From the NCBI GenBank assembly GCA_022562335.1, contig JADFPM010000078.1:1-9845 (forward strand): a DNA stretch of 9,845 bases, in the 5' to 3' direction. Of the stretch, positions 6,447 through 9,845 are shown in pieces. The position numbers were made by a program, and so were the translations under genes. Position 1 is the stretch's first letter; each line of letters starts with the position of its first letter. Under the pieces are notes generated by a model. It saw only the letters and a program-made list of their open reading frames with translations. It did no database searches and was not told where the DNA came from. This DNA is from Chloroflexota bacterium. GTDB taxonomy: Bacteria; Chloroflexota; Dehalococcoidia; Lucifugimonadales; UBA3495.

Positions 6447-7136
6447 ATGAAGTTGGTGATGGTCCACGGGGCCGGGGCTTCCAGCCTTTCTTTTTACTAC
6501 CAATTAAGGCACTTTCGTAATTCGAAAGCCATCGATCTTCCCGGCCATCCCACCGGCAAGCCCTGTAACAGCATAGACCGGTATGTGGATTGGGTTCGAG
6601 GCTTCAACACGGCCCGCAGGTACAAAGACGTGGTCCTTTGCGGCCATTCGATGGGTGGGGCCATCGCGCTACAGTACGCACTGCGTTATCCCGATGAGCT
6701 AAAGGGCGTCATACTCATTGGCACCGGCGCCAAATTGAAGGTCGATTCCAAATTCATAAGGGAATGCGAAGAAGCGACGGGCGATAATTCCGAATGGCTG
6801 GAAAGCCGCAAAGAAATGTACAAAGACGTGGAAGATGACATCAATCAGGTTTTGATTCGCAGAACGATGGAGATCGGTCCTCAGGTGGAGCTGAACGATC
6901 TGCGGGCATGTGACAAGTTTGACGTCATGGACAAGGTGCACCAGGTTCGGCTTCCCACCCACGTGATGTGCGGCGCCGACGACCCCGCCACTCCGGTCAA
7001 ATTCACCGAATACCTGGCGCAGAATATCCCCGGAGCTCAACACGAAATAATCGACGGCGGCGGCCACTTCGTCCAGTTGGAGAAATATCAGCGGGTCAAC
7101 GACCAGATCGAACGGTTCATGTCGAGCCTGAGGTAA
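6447..7136 (+). CDS. Alpha/beta hydrolase
   Basis: This 229-residue protein is a compact alpha/beta hydrolase with a complete catalytic set. The oxyanion motif HGAG is at 7-10, the nucleophile elbow GHSMG at 66-70 (Ser68), the acid in CGADDPATP (175-183, probably Asp179), and the base in GGGHFV (204-209, His207). A cap of about 70 helical, charged residues lies between strand 6 and the acid motif. Such enzymes cleave esters, lactones or C-C bonds in the cytoplasm; the substrate cannot be inferred. Strand beta-3 starts at residue 2, so the usual first strands are missing, as in MenH/YcdJ-like short members. ATG 6447 is supported by GGAGG 8 nt upstream. The gene is monocistronic between gyrA and a convergent flavin reductase. 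The family is certain; the function is unknown. Confidence 0.9.
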   Translation: MKLVMVHGAGASSLSFYYQLRHFRNSKAIDLPGHPTGKPCNSIDRYVDWVRGFNTARRYKDVVLCGHSMGGAIALQYALRYPDELKGVILIGTGAKLKVDSKFIRECEEATGDNSEWLESRKEMYKDVEDDINQVLIRRTMEIGPQVELNDLRACDKFDVMDKVHQVRLPTHVMCGADDPATPVKFTEYLAQNIPGAQHEIIDGGGHFVQLEKYQRVNDQIERFMSSLR

Positions 7137-7169
7137 CGGTCCCGAGTTACCTGAGTTAATGGTATCGGG
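7131..7169. terminator. Two overlapping hairpins between convergent genes
   Basis: AGGTAAC (7131-7137) and GTTACCT (7146-7152) form a perfect 7-bp stem with an 8-nt loop that includes the TAA stop of the hydrolase. CCCGA (7141-7145) plus TACC (7148-7151) can instead pair with GGTA plus TCGGG (7161-7169), a 9-bp stem with a 2-nt bulge. The two share bases and cannot form together. Lying between two convergent stop codons, either could terminate in both directions, although no T-tract is present. Confidence 0.35.
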
Positions 7170-7176
7170 TTGGGGC

Positions 7177-7662
7177 TCACTCTCCGCTGGGGTTATACCA
7201 ACGGCTTTTATAGAATAACAGGGGAGTCCCTACGTCGGCCTTGCGAATCTCTTTCACCTCGCCCAGGTAGATCGTATGGTCTCCGTAAATGTGAGACCCG
7301 ATGATTTGGCAACCCATATAGACCATCGAATCGTCCAAAATGGGCAACCCGTCCTCTCCCTGGCTGAAACTGTAGTCCACCCCACCTGTTCTGTCTTCGG
7401 GGCGCCTGGCGAAATAGGCGCCTACTTCCTCTTGGCCCTGACGCAGGATATTCACCCCGAACCAACCCGAATCCGCCAAAATCTGGTGGGTGTTGGTGCT
7501 ATGGGCCACGCAGACCAAGACCACCGGAGGCTCCAAACAAACCGACGTGAAGGAATTAGCGGTCATGGCGTGGGGCTGACCCTGATCGTCGTTGGTGGTG
7601 ATTATTGTAACGCCGGTGGCGAAATCCGCCATGGCCGTTCTAAACTCGTCTTTCGTGACCAC
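7177..7662 (-). CDS. Flavin reductase-like (FMN-binding split barrel) protein
   Basis: The 161-residue product matches short-chain flavin:NAD(P)H reductases of the HpaC/flavin_reduct family. It opens with DEFRTAMADFATGVTIITT, then has HAMTANSFTSVCLEPPVVLVCV, the FGVNIL strand, GDHTIYLGEV and a C-terminal PLLFYKSRWY. Members reduce free FMN or FAD for a partner monooxygenase, or act as flavin-dependent oxidoreductases; no monooxygenase is adjacent. The frame extends to a TTG at 7689. However, a perfect TATAAT (7697-7692 on this strand) puts transcription start near 7685, which would exclude that codon. GTG 7662, with GGGGG about 11 nt upstream, gives the normal family N-terminus, so I chose it. 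It lies downstream of the BtuF-like gene on the same strand but appears to have its own -10 box. Confidence 0.88.
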   Translation of the reverse strand: MVTKDEFRTAMADFATGVTIITTNDDQGQPHAMTANSFTSVCLEPPVVLVCVAHSTNTHQILADSGWFGVNILRQGQEEVGAYFARRPEDRTGGVDYSFSQGEDGLPILDDSMVYMGCQIIGSHIYGDHTIYLGEVKEIRKADVGTPLLFYKSRWYNPSGE

Positions 7663-7691
7663 CGTGCAGTCTACCCCCTGAGATTTCAATC

Positions 7692-7697
7692 ATTATA
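7692..7697 (-). promoter_or_regulatory. TATAAT -10 box of the flavin reductase gene
   Basis: The minus strand reads TATAAT, a perfect -10 hexamer. No convincing -35 lies 16-18 bp upstream and there is no TGn extension, so an activator may be needed. A start about 7 bp downstream would fall near 7685, between the TTG at 7689 and the GTG at 7662, which supports the GTG start. Confidence 0.4.
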
Positions 7698-7742
7698 GCT
7701 ACTTACTATTCCCAACGCCATGAGAGTGGGATGTCCGGCCGG

Positions 7743-8741
7743 TCACTGGTCTTGATACGGCAGGAAACAGCGGCCCATCTCTTCTGGACCGCCGAGGCCG
7801 GCCGCGCCGGTAACCAGTTTGAGTACGGAATCCGGCGGGATGAGCCCGTCGAATAGGTCTGGGTGGGTCAACTGGGCCAATATCTCCAAACCCTGTACCA
7901 CCCTGGGCCCCGGCCGGCTGAAGTACACGTGATCGATCAGATAGACCTCACCGGCCTGGACCGCGGGCAATGTCTCCCAACCTTCCTGACCCGCCAGCCA
8001 AGGGATCTCTCTAAGGTTGCGGTCCAAATCCGAGGAGCACAGGTCGATGAAGAGTTTGTTCGGGGCATAATCGACGATCTCATTCCAGTCGATGCGTTTG
8101 GCCGGACACCCAGGAAGGTAGATATCCATACTTCCTCCGGCCGTCGCCAGGAGGTCCGGTATCCAGTGGCCGCCGATGACCAGGGGATTGACTCCCTCGA
8201 CGGAAAACACTCGGGGCTTGGAAGCAGCGAGGGCGACTGTGTGGATCACCGCGGCGATCCTGTCTTCCAGTTCGCCGACCAAGCGGGCGGCGGCCTCAAC
8301 GGCGCCACACGCATCACCTACCTGCTTGATGCTGGACAAGATATCCGCCAGCGTCCTCGGCTGTAGCACCTCCACCCGAGGCTCCCGCTGCATCCCGCTC
8401 ACCGCGGCCAAAACCTGGCCGGCATCCACCTCACAAAAGTAACAAAGGTCCTGGGTCAGCACCACGTCCACCGGGTTGCTATTCAGCCAGTCACGGTCCA
8501 ACTCAAATAGGTCCTCTCCCGCCTCCAACAACCGGCGCATCTCTTTTTCCACCTGGTCGCTGGTCAAAACAGCCGCGTCCACCTTACTGCGAGATACGAT
8601 CCTTTTATCCCTGGCGGCAGGCGGATAGTCACATAGGTCGCTCACGCCCACCACCTGGTTCCCCAGATCGAGGGCGAAAAGGATCTCGGTCCCGCTGGGC
8701 AGAAGGGAGCAAATCCTCAAATCGTTCGTATGCTGGCTCAA
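7743..8741 (-). CDS. BtuF-like cobalamin-binding / ABC substrate-binding fold protein, no signal peptide
   Basis: The 332-residue protein belongs to the class III periplasmic-binding-protein fold used for corrinoids and ferric siderophores. It has RICSLLPSGTEILFALDLG (9-27), VGVSDLCDYPP (31-41), VVLTQDLCYFC (93-103), a long linking helix, VFSVEGVNPLVIGGHWIPDLLATAGG (about 181-206) and a C-terminal VYLIDHVYFSRPGPRVVQGLEIL. The first residues are polar (MSQHTNDLR) and no signal peptide or lipobox is present, so it should stay in the cytoplasm. Leaderless members are widespread and usually annotated as cobalamin-binding proteins of unclear role. The SxxCDYP and TQDLC motifs favour that subgroup. 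The only start codon near the homology is TTG 8741 (in-frame TAA at 8762-8760), with GGAG about 11 nt upstream. No permease or ATPase gene is adjacent. Confidence 0.82.
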   Translation of the reverse strand: MSQHTNDLRICSLLPSGTEILFALDLGNQVVGVSDLCDYPPAARDKRIVSRSKVDAAVLTSDQVEKEMRRLLEAGEDLFELDRDWLNSNPVDVVLTQDLCYFCEVDAGQVLAAVSGMQREPRVEVLQPRTLADILSSIKQVGDACGAVEAAARLVGELEDRIAAVIHTVALAASKPRVFSVEGVNPLVIGGHWIPDLLATAGGSMDIYLPGCPAKRIDWNEIVDYAPNKLFIDLCSSDLDRNLREIPWLAGQEGWETLPAVQAGEVYLIDHVYFSRPGPRVVQGLEILAQLTHPDLFDGLIPPDSVLKLVTGAAGLGGPEEMGRCFLPYQDQ

Positions 8742-8847
8742 GCTTTTAAAGGCTCCGGGTTACCCTTGGAGACTCGGCACCGCAGCCTGACCTCCATGAA
8801 ACTGGGCGAATCGCCACCGGATTCTACCCTGCCGGGCAACGCCTGAT

Positions 8848-8858
8848 GTATTATAAAC
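8848..8858. promoter_or_regulatory. AT core of the divergent btuF-like / MFS promoter region
   Basis: GTATTATAAAC reads TATAAT on the minus strand (8855-8850) and TATTAT or TATAAA on the plus strand, so one AT core can serve both divergent genes. Neither direction has a good -35 box. The minus-strand box would give the btuF-like gene a leader of about 100 nt. The plus-strand boxes would place transcription start close to or within the 17-bp repeats. Confidence 0.3.
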
Positions 8859-8863
8859 TACCA

Positions 8864-8897
8864 GCAGATTTATCGATCCGGCAGATTTATTCATCCG
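8864..8897. repeat. Adjacent 17-bp direct repeats in the divergent promoter region
   Basis: GCAGATTTATCGATCCG (8864-8880) is followed without a gap by GCAGATTTATTCATCCG (8881-8897); 15 of 17 positions match. Spacing of 17 bp, near 1.6 helical turns, and position beside the AT core suggest tandem operator half-sites or a simple slip duplication. No regulator can be named. Confidence 0.6.
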
Positions 8898-8926
8898 TGG
8901 CGGCCCGGGACCAGATGGGTGGGGGG

Positions 8927-8950
8927 AGTGCCCCAATGAGTGCCCCAATG
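8927..8950 (+). repeat. 12-bp tandem duplication spanning two start codons
   Basis: AGTGCCCCAATG occurs twice in a row (8927-8938 and 8939-8950). Each copy ends in an in-frame ATG (8936 and 8948) and the unit is a multiple of three, so the duplication adds four codons. GGGGGGAG directly upstream fits ATG 8936 best (7-nt spacing). Confidence 0.85.
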
Positions 8951-9352
8951 GCGGAAGAGACACAAGAATCCAAATGGAGCAATTTGGCATTGCTCCGGTT
9001 GAGCGCCTTTGGCTTCGGCACCAACGGCGTCGGCCTGACCATGGACGTCATCATCCTCCCCGCCCTGACCCTTTTCCTGGTTGCCGACGAACTGAAGAAT
9101 ACCTACCTGGGTTTTCTGGGCGTCGGCGGCCTCATCGTAGCGGCTTTGGTGCAGCTGAGCATCGCTTCCCTGAGTGACCGGACACGGTCTCCGTTGGGCA
9201 AACGTTTGCCCTACCTGCTCTGGGGATGCGCCTTCCTGTGCATAGGCCTGGTCGGGTTGGGGCTGGCCCCCAACTACGCCATACTTTTCGTTGCATGGAT
9301 GTTCATCCAGGGCAGCATCAACATCGGTTACGGACCGTATCAAGCGTTGATC
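8936..9352 (+). pseudogene. MFS transporter, 5' fragment (about 4 of 12 membrane segments)
   Basis: After a polar N-terminus, membrane segments run through VIILPALTLFLVA, LGFLGVGGLIVAALVQLSIASLSD, LPYLLWGCAFLCIGLVGLGLAP and ILFVAWMFIQGSINIGYGPYQALI. SDRTRSPLGKRLPYLLWG (80-97) is the loop 2-3 motif typical of sugar-cation symporter-like MFS proteins. In such carriers YGPYQALI is normally followed by PDLVP-type residues and a long cytoplasmic run; here homology stops right after QALI (codon 9350-9352). Helices 5-12 are missing. The transporter family is clear and the substrate is unknown. Confidence 0.7.
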
Positions 9353-9754
9353 CAAGAGGACCCTGAATTAGAGTCTTACCTCGACCGCCTGCCTGGATCG
9401 GTTTTCAGCAGCCGCATTCGGGAATCTGGCGGCTTGAAGAGCGGAGTTTTCTTCTGCTACTCATTGCCTGCTCTTGACTCCGAAACTGGTTCGTTCACTG
9501 AAGTGGCAGGCACCACCCGTTGGTATCTCTACGATCGCACAACTGGTGAGATTGTTGAGGAGCCGTCCACGATCGTGGGTAATGTCCGATCAGACCGGGA
9601 CACACCACGGTCCACCGTTACCGATGAAGAATGGCTGAAAGAGATCCGTACCTCGATCGAGAAACACATAAGGAACACTTACTTGAAGCGGGTTGACGCA
9701 CCGGTAGGCGTAAAACCTGCCCTCAAGTGCTGGATGGAAATTAAGGAAGGTTGA
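8936..9754 (+). CDS. Chimeric ORF: MFS transporter N-terminus fused to helicase-like C-terminus
   Basis: One uninterrupted 272-codon frame holds two unrelated parts. Residues 1-139 look like the first four membrane segments of an MFS carrier. Residues from about 140 to 272 are soluble and charged, and resemble the extreme C-terminus of a large SNF2-type helicase found beside DNA methylases. ATG 8936 is chosen for its GGGGAG ribosome site; the frame also allows ATG 8846. A half-transporter with a helicase tail is unlikely to work as either, so the natural reading is a join of two broken genes. The same structure would arise from a genomic deletion or insertion, or from a metagenome misassembly. 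The downstream methylase-like gene starts 2 bp after the stop, so the right-hand part is in its native context and the foreign element is the left-hand join. Confidence 0.7.
   Translation: MSAPMAEETQESKWSNLALLRLSAFGFGTNGVGLTMDVIILPALTLFLVADELKNTYLGFLGVGGLIVAALVQLSIASLSDRTRSPLGKRLPYLLWGCAFLCIGLVGLGLAPNYAILFVAWMFIQGSINIGYGPYQALIQEDPELESYLDRLPGSVFSSRIRESGGLKSGVFFCYSLPALDSETGSFTEVAGTTRWYLYDRTTGEIVEEPSTIVGNVRSDRDTPRSTVTDEEWLKEIRTSIEKHIRNTYLKRVDAPVGVKPALKCWMEIKEG
9353..9754 (+). pseudogene. C-terminal fragment of a SNF2-like helicase (defence-locus type)
   Basis: About 133 residues beginning EDPELESYLDRLPGS show no membrane segments. Recognisable stretches are SGVFFCYSLPALD, the strand-like TRWYLYDRTTGEIVEE, TDEEWLKEIRTSIEKHIRNTYLKR and the ending KPALKCWMEI. 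This matches my recollection of the extreme C-terminus of helicase-related proteins that precede Eco57I-like methylases; the helicase motifs themselves would lie upstream and are absent. TGA is at 9752-9754, followed by the methylase-like start. Base composition looks more balanced than in the MFS part, but I have not computed it. Family assignment is moderate. Confidence 0.5.
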
Positions 9755-9756
9755 CC

Positions 9757-9845
9757 ATGGCCATTGACCATCGGGCTGAGCTCAGAAACATTCGGACTTT
9801 TCCGTCCCTTATTAAGTACCTGCGGGATGAGATGGATTGGCCTAT
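9757..9845 (+). CDS. Start of an Eco57I-like DNA methylase / restriction protein (cut by window end)
   Basis: ATG 9757 lies 2 bp after the stop of the helicase-like frame and 6 nt after AAGGAAGG, a strong ribosome site, so the two are translationally linked. Only 29 codons are visible (MAIDHRAELRNIRTFPSLIK, then YLRDEMDWP). This N-terminus, with a short helix and the YLRDExDWP ending, is what I recall for large Eco57I-type methylase-nuclease proteins in helicase-methylase defence loci. Such proteins modify adenine and in some systems also cleave. The catalytic NPPY motif would be outside the window, so the call rests on a short N-terminal pattern plus the neighbour. Confidence 0.5.
   Translation, partial: MAIDHRAELRNIRTFPSLIKYLRDEMDWP

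Noticed and set aside
8742..8935. Cobalamin riboswitch in front of the btuF-like gene
   Set aside because: The minus strand has AGGTCAGGCTGCGGTGCC, which loosely recalls a B12 box. The conserved spacing, GCCACTG-type elements and P-helices are not found.
1..9754. The MFS C-terminus at the left edge and the MFS N-terminus near the right end as two halves of one circularly split gene
   Set aside because: The left piece holds helices 9-12 and the right piece helices 1-4, with 5-8 absent. The right piece runs directly into another gene, so nothing in the window links them.

Overview
The window reads as a moderately GC-rich bacterial chromosome segment from a free-living organism, probably a metagenomic contig. 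The mix of Moco-enzyme maturation genes, a flavin reductase, a leaderless BtuF-like protein, small alpha/beta hydrolases and MFS carriers fits an uncultured Chloroflexota (SAR202/Dehalococcoidia-like) lineage. That placement is an impression from gene content and protein style; the sequence does not prove it.

Layout. (1) Positions 1-458 (+) hold the last four membrane segments of an MFS transporter cut by the window edge. (2) Facing it on the minus strand is a two-gene unit, an XdhC-type maturation factor (2244 to 1117) followed by a MocA-like nucleotidyltransferase (1082 to 483). Both serve insertion of a modified molybdenum cofactor into xanthine-dehydrogenase/CO-dehydrogenase-type enzymes, but no such enzyme is in the window. 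(3) A divergent intergenic region of about 350 bp leads into a class I glutamine amidotransferase-like hydrolase (peptidase C26/PuuD type, 2598-3332, +). (4) A structured leader then precedes gyrA (3548-6223, +), which has the catalytic Tyr, GyrA box and an added acidic repeat tail. (5) After an intergenic stretch with a doubtful 41-codon ORF comes an alpha/beta hydrolase (6447-7136, +). (6) Converging on it are, on the minus strand, a flavin reductase (7662 to 7177) and upstream of that a BtuF-like cobalamin-binding protein without signal peptide (8741 to 7743). (7) Diverging from the latter is an MFS gene (start about 8936, +) that is not intact.

The most unusual place is the right end. The MFS reading frame stops resembling a transporter near 9350, after about four membrane segments. 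It continues in frame into what looks like the C-terminal end of a large SNF2-type helicase of a restriction/defence locus, ending at 9754. Two bases later a second gene starts (9757, cut by the edge) whose N-terminus resembles the Eco57I-like DNA methylases that accompany such helicases. A defence locus, or its remains, therefore appears to have been joined into a housekeeping transporter gene, by genuine recombination or by an assembly join. The family names for the helicase and methylase pieces come from pattern recognition on short fragments and need a profile search.

Regulatory signals visible by eye include a good sigma70-like promoter before gyrA, two related TATCG dyads flanking the C26 gene, perfect TATAAT boxes before the flavin reductase and in the btuF-like/MFS divergent region, and a 17-bp tandem repeat in that same divergent region.
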